Positions 24,446 to 34,061 of a DNA stretch of 64,000 bases are shown here, one piece after another. The stretch covers positions 4,731,001 to 4,795,000 of the forward strand of contig NZ_CP058649.1 of NCBI RefSeq assembly GCF_018141445.1, written 5' to 3'. Both the position numbers and the translations under genes were made by a program. Origin of the DNA: Vallitalea pronyensis (lineage in GTDB: Bacteria; Bacillota; Clostridia; Lachnospirales; Vallitaleaceae). The notes under the pieces were generated by a model. That model saw nothing but the letters and a program-made list of their open reading frames with translations, searched no databases and was not told the origin of the DNA. How positions within the stretch are numbered: position 1 is the stretch's first letter; every line of letters begins with the position of its first letter.

Positions 24446-25531
24446 ATGTATGATATTGTTATTGTTGGTGCAGGACCAGCAGGCGCAACACTTGCTAGGA
24501 TGTTAGATAGCACCTTCAACGTTCTTATATTGGATAAAAGAAACTTCGACCACGGCATATGCCCTATCAATAAATGTTGTGGAGGTTTATTGGCTCCTGA
24601 TGCCCAAAAAGTATTGGGGCATTTGGGACTGGGTATTCCAAAAAATGTTTTAGTAGGTCCTCAACTATTTACAGTAAAAACCTTGGATTTTGATAATCAT
24701 ATAGAACGATTTTATCAACGGCATTATATCAATATTGACCGTGAAAAATTTGATCAATGGCTAGTGGACTTGATACCCGAACATATAACATGTCATTTTG
24801 GTGTCCAATATAAAAAGTATCGCTTACTTGCTGACGGTCAAATAGAGGTGACGTATACCCATGATGGTAAAAATCATACCGTTAAAACAAGCTATTTAGT
24901 AGGTGCAGATGGTGGTTTTTCCCTTGTTAGAAAACAATTGGGGCAAGGTCAAAAACTACAACGCTATGCATCCATACAAGAATGGTACCGTGTGAATGAT
25001 TTGATGCCATATTTTACAACGATTTTTGACAAGGACATCACAGATTTTTATTCTTGGACTATCCCTAAAGAAAATGCTTTATTACTTGGCTCAGCAATTC
25101 CGTTTAGAAATGATGTTACAAACCGCTTTCAACAACTTAAACAGAAACTCATAAAAAAAGGCTTTCCTTTACATACATGCATTAAAAGAGAGGGTGCCTA
25201 TATTATTCGACCAACAAAAACCAAGGCTCTAAGTTATGGGAAAGACCAAATTTTTCTCGTAGGTGAAGCTGCTGGATTTATAAGTCCCAGCTCCGCTGAA
25301 GGTTTCAGTTATGGTATGCGCAGTGGCTTAAAACTTGCCAACGCCTTTAATGCATTAGAAAGAACATTGACTCGTCAACATTACGAAAAAAACTGTCGCT
25401 CATTGAGGCAGAATATCTCTGTAAAAAACCTGAAAGCTCCATTTATGTATCATGCCTTCTTACGTGGAGCAGTTATGCAAAGCGGTATATTCAGTATGAA
25501 AATGAATGGTCAGCACCATGCTGCTCCTTGA
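24446..25531 (+). CDS. FAD-dependent oxidoreductase, geranylgeranyl reductase-like
   Basis: The product is 361 residues. The FAD dinucleotide motif YDIVIVGAGPAGATLARML is at the N-terminus, a second GADGGFSLVRK loop is central, and FLVGEAAGFISPSSAEGFSYGMRSG forms the C-terminal FAD site. This matches geranylgeranyl-reductase-type flavoproteins, which saturate isoprenoid double bonds. The CPINKCCGG segment near residue 40 may place a cysteine near the flavin. GGAGG precedes the ATG at 24446. It stands alone; whether it acts on isoprenoid or another lipid is unknown. Confidence 0.75.
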   Translation: MYDIVIVGAGPAGATLARMLDSTFNVLILDKRNFDHGICPINKCCGGLLAPDAQKVLGHLGLGIPKNVLVGPQLFTVKTLDFDNHIERFYQRHYINIDREKFDQWLVDLIPEHITCHFGVQYKKYRLLADGQIEVTYTHDGKNHTVKTSYLVGADGGFSLVRKQLGQGQKLQRYASIQEWYRVNDLMPYFTTIFDKDITDFYSWTIPKENALLLGSAIPFRNDVTNRFQQLKQKLIKKGFPLHTCIKREGAYIIRPTKTKALSYGKDQIFLVGEAAGFISPSSAEGFSYGMRSGLKLANAFNALERTLTRQHYEKNCRSLRQNISVKNLKAPFMYHAFLRGAVMQSGIFSMKMNGQHHAAP

Positions 25532-25592
25532 CAAAAATAAACAGCGATATTATAATTAACAGTGTTCATATTTTTAAGGATGAGGTGTTGTT

Positions 25593-26183
25593 ATGGGAAT
25601 AAGCAACAGAAGAGAACGAGAAAAAAAAGAACTACGAAAGAAAATATTTGACAGTGCAAGTCAACTCATTATTGAGCACGGGTACGAAAAATTTTCTATT
25701 AGAAAGCTGGCAAATGCTATTGAATATTCGCCTGCTATGATTTATAACTATTTTAAGAATAAAGATGACATTATTGCGGCAATAACGCTGGATAATTTTG
25801 AGCGCATATCCAAAGAGCTTTTAGGTCTGGATTTTGAGAACATGACGCCTCCAATCGCTTTGAAAACCAGTCTTCTTACACTTGCTAAGCTGATACTCAG
25901 TCATAGAGAACAATTTAAGGCTACACTTTTGAGCGGTGTAAACTATGCGAATACAAAGTCTATAGATAACGAAGCCATTGATGGACTGATTACCATACTG
26001 GACAAAGGCGTTGCTTCGTCAGATTTTTGTATTGATCACACGAAAGATACAGCATTTTTACTTATTACTGGCATCTTTGGTGTCTTGAACATCATCGTAT
26101 TGAGTAATCTTTATGATGATACGATGATCGAACATCGATTGAACGCTTTTGTGGATTTAATGATTAACGGTGTTACAAAATAA
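25593..26183 (+). CDS. TetR family transcriptional regulator
   Basis: The product is 196 residues. The N-terminal TetR helix-turn-helix is clear: IFDSASQLIIEHGYEKFSIR, then KLANAIEYSPAMIYNYFKNKDDII. The C-terminal ligand domain is helical and not assignable. It is probably co-transcribed with the next gene, 18 bp downstream, and likely controls that operon. GAGGTG lies before the ATG at 25593. Confidence 0.9.
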   Translation: MGISNRREREKKELRKKIFDSASQLIIEHGYEKFSIRKLANAIEYSPAMIYNYFKNKDDIIAAITLDNFERISKELLGLDFENMTPPIALKTSLLTLAKLILSHREQFKATLLSGVNYANTKSIDNEAIDGLITILDKGVASSDFCIDHTKDTAFLLITGIFGVLNIIVLSNLYDDTMIEHRLNAFVDLMINGVTK

Positions 26184-26201
26184 TATAGGAGGTAAAGGAT
26201 T

Positions 26202-27041
26202 ATGCTATGGATTTTAGGTATTATTGTATGTTTACTGTTAGGTGTTGTCATATGGTTTAAGCTCCCTTACTCACCTATCCAATCTGAACTTACAACATTA
26301 TTACGTCACCAATTATCACAAATGACATTACAAAAAGGGATTTTTACCATAGAAGACATCGCAGAGCTTCCATTACCCCTACAAAAGTATTTTAAATATT
26401 GTGGTTACATGGGTACCCCCAAAATGTCTAACATGAAAGCCTATTTTCATCAAGCTGACTTTGTGCAAGCTTCAAAAAAGCTGAAAATTAATTATACCAT
26501 CCATATTTCTGTAGACCCGCCAGCAAGAATTGCTTTTATTGATTCAAGTATATTGGGGATTCCTTTTCAGGGAATTGATAAATACCTGAATGGGGAAGGT
26601 TCCATGAAGGGTGTTATTGCAAAAACATTTACCCTTTTCAACGAACAAGGTGGTAATATGAATCAATCTGGTCTCATTACCTGCCTAGCAGAAAGCATTC
26701 TTATGCCAAACTTTTTTTTACAGGATTATATGCATTGGGAAACACTTGATGAAACCCATGTAAAAGCTACCATCCGTTACTATGGACAGTCAGCAAGTGG
26801 TATCTTTACCTTTGACCATAACGGTGCTATCTTAAGTTTTACCACACACGATCGAGAATATAACGATGGCCAAGGTAACATCTCCAAAGCAAAATGGTCC
26901 GCAATATTAGGCACTTACAAAGAAGTCAACGGCATTAAATATCCATCTTCCATGAAAGCTATATGGCATCTGGATACAGAAGATCTTGTGTATTTTGATG
27001 GTGGGGATTTGACAGTCAACTATAATATTTCATCTTCATAA
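26202..27041 (+). CDS. Membrane-anchored protein resembling DUF6544/DUF6920
   Basis: The product is 279 residues. An N-terminal membrane span (LWILGIIVCLLLGVVIWF) is followed by a soluble domain. That domain opens with the characteristic IAELPLPLQKYFKYCGYMGTPK and contains many beta strands, resembling the LPxPVxRYLxxxGxxGxP domain found in many bacteria. No catalytic residues are known. AGGAGG lies before the ATG, 18 bp after the TetR stop, so it may be the regulator's target. Function unknown; the family name is by pattern. Confidence 0.55.
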   Translation: MLWILGIIVCLLLGVVIWFKLPYSPIQSELTTLLRHQLSQMTLQKGIFTIEDIAELPLPLQKYFKYCGYMGTPKMSNMKAYFHQADFVQASKKLKINYTIHISVDPPARIAFIDSSILGIPFQGIDKYLNGEGSMKGVIAKTFTLFNEQGGNMNQSGLITCLAESILMPNFFLQDYMHWETLDETHVKATIRYYGQSASGIFTFDHNGAILSFTTHDREYNDGQGNISKAKWSAILGTYKEVNGIKYPSSMKAIWHLDTEDLVYFDGGDLTVNYNISSS

Positions 27042-27135
27042 AGCTCTTTTAATATGACTTTAATGATATGAAGATAAGTTTCTTTTATCACAACACCTAT
27101 TGCAGGATTTTCACAACAAGTATTCAACCAAACAA

Positions 27136-27179
27136 AAAAGCAATTCACAATGTAGATACATGATGAATTGCTTATTTTT
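27136..27179. terminator. Bidirectional terminator
   Basis: AAAAGCAATTCA...TGAATTGCTT forms a 10-bp stem with A and T tracts on both sides. It serves both the TetR operon (plus) and the 27181-27855 gene (minus). Confidence 0.8.
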
Positions 27180-27180
27180 T

Positions 27181-27855
27181 TTAGTCCATACCAAAGAACC
27201 ATTTTAATGTTTTTAGTGTTTCTTCCCGTCTTTGTGTGTTCACCACGACACCCATGGTGAGTTTTCCTTCACTTATCGCAACGGATTTTACTTTCGTGTT
27301 ATCTGTCACATCGATACCATATATCTGTTCCTCAGTATCTTCTTCACCTTTTAAACGAATGAACTTATCCTCTAATGATGCCAGCATATCTTCTGGCAGG
27401 ATCTGATCAAGTGGTAGGAATGTTTGCTGCGTTTCTGCTAGGGCCTTGAACTCCAGTTCATCTAAAACAAGAATATCCAGTTCACTTGCTGATATATTCG
27501 CCATGAACTTCGTCTGCGTTGCCATATCAAGCTGTGGATCCCCGGTGCCATCACTGGACAAATAATACGTACTGACAAAAACTTTTTTATTTCCCATTTC
27601 TTCTGTTACAATCAGTGGGTTCAACTCTTTCTCTAAGTTTTCCGCACCATCAGCACTTATACCAGACCCCAGAAACACCACATGAACCGCTGTTTTTGGA
27701 GGTGGATTAATAAACCACGTATTCATCAAACTGCCAATGATAAACAAACCAATGGCACCAAATATAATATGCAATTTATAGTATTCCCAGATGTATTCTC
27801 GCTTCTCTTTACCGTTCATCTCTTGAAACTTTGCTTTATTTGTTTTTTTCTGCAT
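27181..27855 (-). CDS. Membrane-anchored hypothetical protein
   Basis: The product is 224 residues. A cytosolic lysine-rich head (KREYIWEYYKLH) precedes a single span (IIFGAIGLFIIGSLMNTWFI). The rest is probably outside and has a substrate-binding-protein-like look (HVVFLGSGISADGAENL...LDILVLDELEFKAL). No motif is certain. It lies 84 bp upstream of the aminopeptidase stop in the same direction order. I do not recognise a named family. Confidence 0.55.
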   Translation of the reverse strand: MQKKTNKAKFQEMNGKEKREYIWEYYKLHIIFGAIGLFIIGSLMNTWFINPPPKTAVHVVFLGSGISADGAENLEKELNPLIVTEEMGNKKVFVSTYYLSSDGTGDPQLDMATQTKFMANISASELDILVLDELEFKALAETQQTFLPLDQILPEDMLASLEDKFIRLKGEEDTEEQIYGIDVTDNTKVKSVAISEGKLTMGVVVNTQRREETLKTLKWFFGMD

Positions 27856-27939
27856 CTTTGAATCATCACCTTAAGCCTTATTTTAAATTATTACATACTT
27901 CTTCCTATAAATAAATATATCAGCCATTATATCATATTT

Positions 27940-30021
27940 CTACTTGACGTCAAAGGCTTTATTTAATTCTTCTGTACCTTTAAGGACAAATTTACCATCT
28001 TTGATGAGTGGAATACGCTCACCATCTGCTTGAATAATATCAATAAAAGCAAGACCACTGTAAGGCAGGGTAATATCTGTATGTCGTCCTGTGTAGGCTT
28101 CTTCTACATTTGTTTTTCTTAGAATAGATTTCTCATTATCCCTTGCAATGACTTCTTTACCATTGGAATTATATACAGGAATGTCTTCTGACCACATAAA
28201 GCACGTATCACCAATAGCAAAATGAGGTCCCATTTTCTCAACAATTAATATAGGTAGTAGGTGTATAATATTATATTTCTGTGCCATCACATAGGCTGTG
28301 GTATTAGTTCCTATAGCAAACTCGCCTATGGGTAGTGTGTCATGTGGTAATATTAAGTTTTCATGCACATATTTTTTACACGCAGCTTCATCATCAAAGT
28401 TGTCGCAAGTATAGGTTTCAATAAAACCATCTTTAAACGTCATGTCAAGATTAATGTATTTTAGTCCATTCAAAAATACTTCTTCCACAAATAACCGCCC
28501 ATTGGTACCAGCAAGTACAGGGGACGTATAAACTTCACCTACAGGAATGTTCACATCTGCAAGACAGTTATGGAATCTGGTTTCTTTTTCTGGAGCATTT
28601 AATGGGTAGAGGTTGACTTTAATATCTGTTTTATTGGTTCCCTTACCCTTAACGTGGACGTAATCCCCTTTATCAAGGGCGTCAATAATATGATGTTGAA
28701 TACGATCATATACCTCCTGATCCAATGTATTCACTTTAATGGTTTCATCAAAAATAGCTTCAAACTGCTCGCCAATCTCTGGTATTGGATAGGATACAAT
28801 GGTAAAACTGAATTCTTCACGTGGCACATAGGTATAGATAATTTTTGTTTTTTCAATGGAAACACTTTTGTCCAGTTGTATCTGTTCATCATCTAATTCA
28901 ATGTTTTCTTTTTTAGAAAGTGGTGAGAATGGGTTTTCACCAAATGGTTGTAATAAAGCAGGTCCACCATATTGTTTTAGCTGGTCAGCTAAACGCTCTG
29001 CCCCATCACGAAGTGCTTGAAGCTTTATATCTGAATAAGCTTTATCATAATATATAGCAAAATCGTAACGATGGTCATAATAATATTGGCGATTAGGTAA
29101 TGTTGAGAACATACTTGTAAAAACACTATTAAATTCAATGTTTGATAACTTAATGGCATTAATAATAGATCGTAAACCTAATGCTTCAAAGTTGGCTATA
29201 ACATGCTTCATCACACGTTCAAACCCTATTTGATAGCGTAAACTAACCGTTGATTTTATGGTTATATCTTTATTATCTCTTATATAGCCATTGCGGAGCC
29301 CTTCTGACATAATGTTTGCCATCATTTTTATGGTTTCTTCCGGTAGTGTATCTACATATGTAGCTATTTTAATCTCATTATCTGTAATATAACGCCCATA
29401 TTTGAAAAGGTAGCGCATATCAGAAAGATCGTCTTTATTAATCATATCAACAAGATAGGTAATGTTTGGATTAGAAACATAATTCAAGTAATCATATGCC
29501 TGTAATCCAATATGGGACTTTTTGCTCTCAGCAATTAACTGTCTGAGTGTTTCAACTTCCATGGTATCCCTGTTCTTGACGTGTTCATAACACGCATTAA
29601 CCAATTCAATGGTTTGTGCCATAGCAAATAGTTTGTGTTCATAGGCATTAGGAATAAGGTCTCTCACAAACCCATATAATGCTGTTAACACTTGCCCCAT
29701 ATCTCTACCAAACTGAGCGACTGCAAATGCAGGATTACCATAACTTGTATCGTAATGCTCTGGTAGGATATCTTCATATAATGCTTTGTTTATCCCTTGT
29801 AACTCTTCAAAGGATCTTTTTGTGTAATAATTCGGTTCACACATAGCTTCTTCAAGCTCAGTAACCATAAGAATAAATTGTCCTAATTGGTTAAAATAAT
29901 CCTCATAGTCTTCTTTTCCTTTTGTTTCCATAACCATGGTTTCTACCTGTTTAAGAGCTTTTTGGTAATCGTGTAGAATGGGTTCATTCTCTTTCTTATA
30001 ATATTCTTTGTAATTAAACAT
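27940..30021 (-). CDS. M29-type aminopeptidase with long N-terminal extension
   Basis: The product is 693 residues. The C-terminal half carries M29 metal-site contexts: VPVGEVYTSPV-like (here IPVGEVYTSPVLAGTNGRL), LPIGEFAIGTNT, GPHFAIGDTCF and GRHTDITLPYSG. Together they supply the Glu, Glu, His and His-x-Asp ligands for two metal ions. M29 enzymes are usually about 400 residues; here roughly the first 200-280 are extra, mostly helical, unassigned, and begin MFNYKEYYKKENEPI. The enzyme is cytosolic and probably removes N-terminal residues from peptides. GGAGAAAAG precedes the ATG. Confidence 0.75.
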   Translation of the reverse strand: MFNYKEYYKKENEPILHDYQKALKQVETMVMETKGKEDYEDYFNQLGQFILMVTELEEAMCEPNYYTKRSFEELQGINKALYEDILPEHYDTSYGNPAFAVAQFGRDMGQVLTALYGFVRDLIPNAYEHKLFAMAQTIELVNACYEHVKNRDTMEVETLRQLIAESKKSHIGLQAYDYLNYVSNPNITYLVDMINKDDLSDMRYLFKYGRYITDNEIKIATYVDTLPEETIKMMANIMSEGLRNGYIRDNKDITIKSTVSLRYQIGFERVMKHVIANFEALGLRSIINAIKLSNIEFNSVFTSMFSTLPNRQYYYDHRYDFAIYYDKAYSDIKLQALRDGAERLADQLKQYGGPALLQPFGENPFSPLSKKENIELDDEQIQLDKSVSIEKTKIIYTYVPREEFSFTIVSYPIPEIGEQFEAIFDETIKVNTLDQEVYDRIQHHIIDALDKGDYVHVKGKGTNKTDIKVNLYPLNAPEKETRFHNCLADVNIPVGEVYTSPVLAGTNGRLFVEEVFLNGLKYINLDMTFKDGFIETYTCDNFDDEAACKKYVHENLILPHDTLPIGEFAIGTNTTAYVMAQKYNIIHLLPILIVEKMGPHFAIGDTCFMWSEDIPVYNSNGKEVIARDNEKSILRKTNVEEAYTGRHTDITLPYSGLAFIDIIQADGERIPLIKDGKFVLKGTEELNKAFDVK

Positions 30022-30128
30022 ACTTTTCTCCTTTATTATTATACTCTTTCATTATATGCCAAATGATACATGTCAATGTGTTGTCTCATCCGGCCTATAA
30101 GGAAGAGCTTTATTTATGCTTCTAGCTT

Positions 30129-30689
30129 CTATTCGTACTTTCTTTTATGTAAAAAACCGCGATGATAAGCTATCTTAATAACAATCCATGACACAATAAA
30201 AGCAATCACCACACTCATTAGCACATCCGAAGGGTAATGTACCGTTAGATATACTCGAGAAAGCAATATGCCTGTCGCTAGTAACAAAATGGGGACATAG
30301 ATTTTCCAGTCATCCACTAAAAATAGAATAACAAAAGCCACTGAAAAACTGGTAAGGGCATGTCCTGACGGCATGGAAAAACTGTTTAATTTATTGATGA
30401 TTATATCCAAGTTCAATGCATCATATGGACGAACTCTGCCTATGGCGTTTTTGAGTATCAACTCACCTAATATGATGTTGGTTAACAGTACGATTAATGC
30501 AATTATACCCACTTTTCTATACTTTTTATTGATTATCAAAAGGATACAAATCACACCCCATATAATACCTGCATCCCCTAAATGGGTAATGAAGGACATT
30601 ATATCGTCTAATAATGGTGTCCTCAGATGGTTATATGTGTACTGAATAATATTTTGGTCTAGATTATTAATAAGATCAAAAATACGCAT
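30129..30689 (-). CDS. PAP2-family membrane phosphatase
   Basis: The product is 186 residues from the ATG at 30689. Family motifs are complete: KNAIGRVRP (K-x6-R-P), SMPSGHALTS, and SRVYLTVHYPSDVLMS (S-R-x5-H-x3-D). About five membrane spans are present. PAP2 proteins remove phosphate from lipids such as undecaprenyl pyrophosphate or phosphatidic acid; the substrate is not given by sequence. It is monocistronic. Confidence 0.9.
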   Translation of the reverse strand: MRIFDLINNLDQNIIQYTYNHLRTPLLDDIMSFITHLGDAGIIWGVICILLIINKKYRKVGIIALIVLLTNIILGELILKNAIGRVRPYDALNLDIIINKLNSFSMPSGHALTSFSVAFVILFLVDDWKIYVPILLLATGILLSRVYLTVHYPSDVLMSVVIAFIVSWIVIKIAYHRGFLHKRKYE

Positions 30690-30747
30690 CACCTGCTTTT
30701 CTCTTTATTTTCCATTAACTTTAACATGTCCTTACTATTAGATAAGA

Positions 30748-30779
30748 AAAAGAGTTAACTCCTTATAAGTTAACTCTTA
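30748..30779 (-). terminator. Terminator of trpS
   Basis: AAGAGTTAAC...GTTAACTCTT is a 10-bp stem with TTTTTC on the minus-strand side, about 90 bp past trpS. Confidence 0.8.
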
Positions 30780-30865
30780 CATTATAACGCATATTTATAT
30801 AATTTTCCATGGATTAGTATACTAATCTCATTATTTTTCTTTTCATGTTGTTGCTCTCCATCAAC

Positions 30866-31861
30866 TCAATAATTTATTTCCAATACATCCCTTACCTGCT
30901 TAAGCGTATCCGCCGCAATATGCCTTGCATAAACACTACCATCTTTTAATAAGCTTAACAATTCCTGTTTATTTTTCTCTAAACGCAATCTTTCTTCTCG
31001 TATAGGTGTAATGATATCTACCAACACTTGAATAAGTCGTTTCTTAATGACCACATCACCAAGCCCACCTCGTCGATAATCTTCTTTCAATACTTCGACC
31101 TCATCCACCTGAGGATCAAAAGCATCCAAATACATAAAAACCACATTCCCCTCCACATGACCAGGATCTTCAACACGAATATGCTTAGGGTCCGTATACA
31201 TCTGCATGACTTTCTTACGAATCTCATCATTACTATCACTTAAAAAAATAGCATTCCCCAAGGACTTACTCATTTTACCCTTTCCATCTATCCCAGGTAA
31301 ACGCTGAACCTTTGACAATAAAGGCTTACACTCACATAAAACCGCCTTATCAAAATGATGGTTAATACGCCTGACAATCTCATTGGTCTGCTCAATCATA
31401 GGCAACTGATCATCCCCTACCGGAATCAGATTCGCCTTAAAAGCCGTAATATCAGCAGCCTGACTAACCGGATAACACAAAAATCCCGCCGGAATCTGCT
31501 GCCCATACCCTTTCTGCTGCATCTCACTCTTCACCGTAGGATTACGCATCAAACGAGACAACGTCACAAAGTTCATATAATACATGGTCAATTCTGCAAG
31601 CTCTGGCACAAGAGACTGTATAAAAAAACGATTCAAATCAGGCTTTAATCCCACTGCCAAATAATCCAACATCACCTCCAACACATTCTCCCGAACCTTC
31701 TGAGGCGTAAGAGCATGATCCGTCAAAGCCTGCGTATCCGCAATCATAATAAAACTTTCATCAAACTGCCCCTGTATTTCCACACGCTTCCGTAGCGACC
31801 CCACATAATGCCCAATATGCAATTTCCCCGTAGGCCTATCACCCGTTAACACAACATCCAT
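30866..31861 (-). CDS. trpS: Tryptophan-tRNA ligase
   Basis: The product is 331 residues, the normal length. The class I signatures are RPTGKLHIGHYVGSL (HIGH) and GKGKMSKSLGN (KMSKS). Other marks are YPVSQAADI and PVGDDQLPMIEQTNEI. It loads tryptophan on tRNA-Trp. I chose the second of two close ATGs, 7 bases after AGGAGG. No T-box sequence lies upstream; the 31862-32313 gap instead holds a large palindrome. It is monocistronic. Confidence 0.96.
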   Translation of the reverse strand: MDVVLTGDRPTGKLHIGHYVGSLRKRVEIQGQFDESFIMIADTQALTDHALTPQKVRENVLEVMLDYLAVGLKPDLNRFFIQSLVPELAELTMYYMNFVTLSRLMRNPTVKSEMQQKGYGQQIPAGFLCYPVSQAADITAFKANLIPVGDDQLPMIEQTNEIVRRINHHFDKAVLCECKPLLSKVQRLPGIDGKGKMSKSLGNAIFLSDSNDEIRKKVMQMYTDPKHIRVEDPGHVEGNVVFMYLDAFDPQVDEVEVLKEDYRRGGLGDVVIKKRLIQVLVDIITPIREERLRLEKNKQELLSLLKDGSVYARHIAADTLKQVRDVLEINY

Positions 31862-32046
31862 CCATACCCCTCCTTAACAACTCTCTATAAACCTAATCTC
31901 CTAGCTACACCCCGTAGTAGCGACCTACCTATACGTCTTACTAAAAATTCATCTCGACTATAAAAAAATGTTTTATAACGTAACATAATTATCTTATATG
32001 CATGTCATCCATATCCACATAGCATCCTAATACGGCACCCTAACCA

Positions 32047-32257
32047 ACGTAGCCAAGTAGATGTATATTAAGCTATAAATATAGCGACTTTTAAATGGTT
32101 GCATAGAACACCTTAGTGAATGAAAATAAAAAGGCGTTAAGAACCTTAAGTGTCTGACCAACGGGAGTTCTTAAGGTTTAGTCCTATTTATTTTCATGAA
32201 CTTAGATGTTCTGCAACCATTTAACAGAAGCTAATTTATAGCTTAATATACAGCTAC
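32047..32257. repeat. About 201-bp imperfect palindrome between trpS and trpB
   Basis: Left arm bases (GTATATTAAGCTATAAAT, TTAAATGGTTGCA, GAACA, TGAAAATAAA, AACCTTAAG) occur in reverse complement in the right arm. This gives about 90 paired positions with small bulges and a 19-base central loop at 32151-32169. It could be a structured RNA, a fold-back mobile element or a double terminator. No target duplication or ORF is visible. The other bases of the 31862-32313 gap (before 32047 and after 32257) show no ORF and no regulatory motif I can name. Confidence 0.6.
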
Positions 32258-32313
32258 GCCGTCTTGCACCACCATCCCCCTCATCCTAACACTAAACCTA
32301 AACCTACCCCCAA

Positions 32314-33504
32314 CTAAATCTGAATAGGCATATCATGAGCCTCCAAATACTTCTCTATAGACTCCACATCCTTATCCCCTCTACCCGATAAATTAATCAC
32401 CATCACCTTATCCTTACTCAAAGTAGGCGCTAACTTCATCGCATAAGCTAAAGCATGCGAACTCTCAATAGCAGGAATAATACCCTCTGTCTGAGTCAAA
32501 TATAAAAACGCCCTTACAGCCTCATCATCTGTCACCGCTTCATACTTCGCCCTACCCGATTCCTTATAATGTGCATGCTCAGGTCCTACACCAGGATAAT
32601 CAAGCCCTGCCGAAATAGAGTACACCGGACTAATCTCACCATCATCATCTTGAACATAGAAAGTATTCATCCCATGAATAACACCTTCCTTACCAAGTGT
32701 CATGGTTGCCGCATGCTGATCTGTATCGATACCTTTACCAGCTGCCTCTACACCAATAAGTGCCACTTCTTCGTGTGGATAGAACGCATGAAATAACCCA
32801 ATAGCATTACTACCTCCACCGACACAAGCAATACAATAATCCGGTAAACGTCCCTCTTTATCCTTAACTTGTCGAAGGGCTTCCTCTCCAATAATCTTCT
32901 GGAACTCACGTACCATAGTTGGATAAGGATGTGGTCCAACTGCTGAACCTAAGAGATAAAAAGTATCTTCCAATCGATGCACCCATGTTTCAAAAGCCGC
33001 ATCCACTGCATCACTCAAGGTCATGGTTCCTTTCGTTACAGGCACCACCTTAGCCCCTAATAATTCCATCCGAAACACATTTAATTTCTGACGCTCTATA
33101 TCTTCTTTTCCCATATAAATTTCACATTCCATGTTGAACATGGCCGCTGCTGTTGCTGTCGCTACACCATGTTGTCCTGCTCCTGTTTCTGCAATAATTT
33201 TCTTCTTACCCATACGCTTTGCTAATAAAATCTGTCCTATAGCATTGTTAATCTTATGAGCACCTGTGTGATTAAGGTCTTCTCGCTTAAGGTATATCTT
33301 AGCACCACCCAATTTTTCCGTCATATTTTTTGCAAAATATAAAGGTGTTTCACGTCCTACATAATCTTTCATATAGTGAAGATACGCTTCTTTAAATGAT
33401 GGGTCTTTTATGGCCTCATGATAGGCTTTCTCTAATTCCGATAACGCATGCATAACTGGCTCTGGTACATATTGTCCTCCAAATTTTCCAAATTCATGTT
33501 TCAT
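32314..33504 (-). CDS. trpB: Tryptophan synthase beta chain (stand-alone)
   Basis: The product is 396 residues. TrpB makes tryptophan from indole and serine using PLP. Marks are GKFGGQYVPEPVM, KREDLNHTGAHKINNA (the PLP lysine in HKIN), AETGAGQHGVATAT, the GGGSNAIG phosphate loop and GRGDKD. It is the TrpB1-type sequence usually paired with TrpA, yet neither neighbour is a trp gene. A T-box for tRNA-Trp lies directly upstream. The arrangement suggests salvage of indole when tryptophan is short, or a second copy beside a trp operon elsewhere. Confidence 0.95.
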   Translation of the reverse strand: MKHEFGKFGGQYVPEPVMHALSELEKAYHEAIKDPSFKEAYLHYMKDYVGRETPLYFAKNMTEKLGGAKIYLKREDLNHTGAHKINNAIGQILLAKRMGKKKIIAETGAGQHGVATATAAAMFNMECEIYMGKEDIERQKLNVFRMELLGAKVVPVTKGTMTLSDAVDAAFETWVHRLEDTFYLLGSAVGPHPYPTMVREFQKIIGEEALRQVKDKEGRLPDYCIACVGGGSNAIGLFHAFYPHEEVALIGVEAAGKGIDTDQHAATMTLGKEGVIHGMNTFYVQDDDGEISPVYSISAGLDYPGVGPEHAHYKESGRAKYEAVTDDEAVRAFLYLTQTEGIIPAIESSHALAYAMKLAPTLSKDKVMVINLSGRGDKDVESIEKYLEAHDMPIQI

Positions 33505-33589
33505 CTTATAACTTCCTTTCTCTAATGGATTAATTAAATAGACCTTGAAAGTGTCTTAGATATGTTAACCTATCTCATTGTTATAAAAG

Positions 33590-33960
33590 GGTACAAAAAA
33601 ACACTTCATCCATTTATTGGGACGAAGTGTTACTCGCGGTACCACCCAACTTTAAGCACTTATAATATCTAGTCGATATCACCGATACTTCTCATGCATA
33701 ACTTTCTCCTAAAAACAAAAAATCTCCGTCTAATTAGGACGAAGTTACATCGTTATGCCACCCAAGCGCTTAACTTTTTTCAGATACGAACATATCCTAT
33801 CCTTATAACGTAGGAAAAACGGTACAAGCTACTAACTGCATAAGCGTTCACCATACTTCTCATGAATCCATTCAGAATCATTGTCAATATCAGGTTTCCA
33901 CCAGCCCCGACTCTCTATAATCACAATTAATTCTTACTACTTTCAATCATCGAATTTAAT
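33590..33960 (-). promoter_or_regulatory. Tryptophan T-box leader with two terminator/antiterminator modules
   Basis: Read on the minus strand, stem I contains AGAGAGTCGGGGCTGGTGGAA and the specifier GAATGGATTC (33873-33864), presenting UGG for tRNA-Trp. A first T-box-like bulge TGGCATAACG (33760-33751) precedes terminator CTTCGTCC...GACGGAG-TTTTTT (33711-33745). A second, canonical TGGTACCGCG (33644-33635) precedes terminator AACACTTCGTCC...GATGAAGTGTT-TTTTTT (33594-33632). Two similar blocks, GAGAAGTAT-GGTGA (33863-33848) and GAGAAGTATCGGTGA (33697-33682), show that the second half of the leader was duplicated. 33961-34061 contains nothing I can name. Confidence 0.85.
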
Positions 33961-34061
33961 TATTAAATTACTGTTATTTTACACCATCTAGAATAGCGTG
34001 TCAACTGTAAAATCATTTTTCCATAACAATCCACTTGTAAGTATAAACCCAAGTGACATCA

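Noticed and set aside
31862..32046. Possible T-box for trpS
   Set aside because: No TGGNACCGCG-like sequence or specifier stem is present before trpS.
32047..32257. The large palindrome as 6S RNA
   Set aside because: 6S RNA needs a large unpaired central bubble; here the arms pair almost continuously and no promoter-like bubble is visible.
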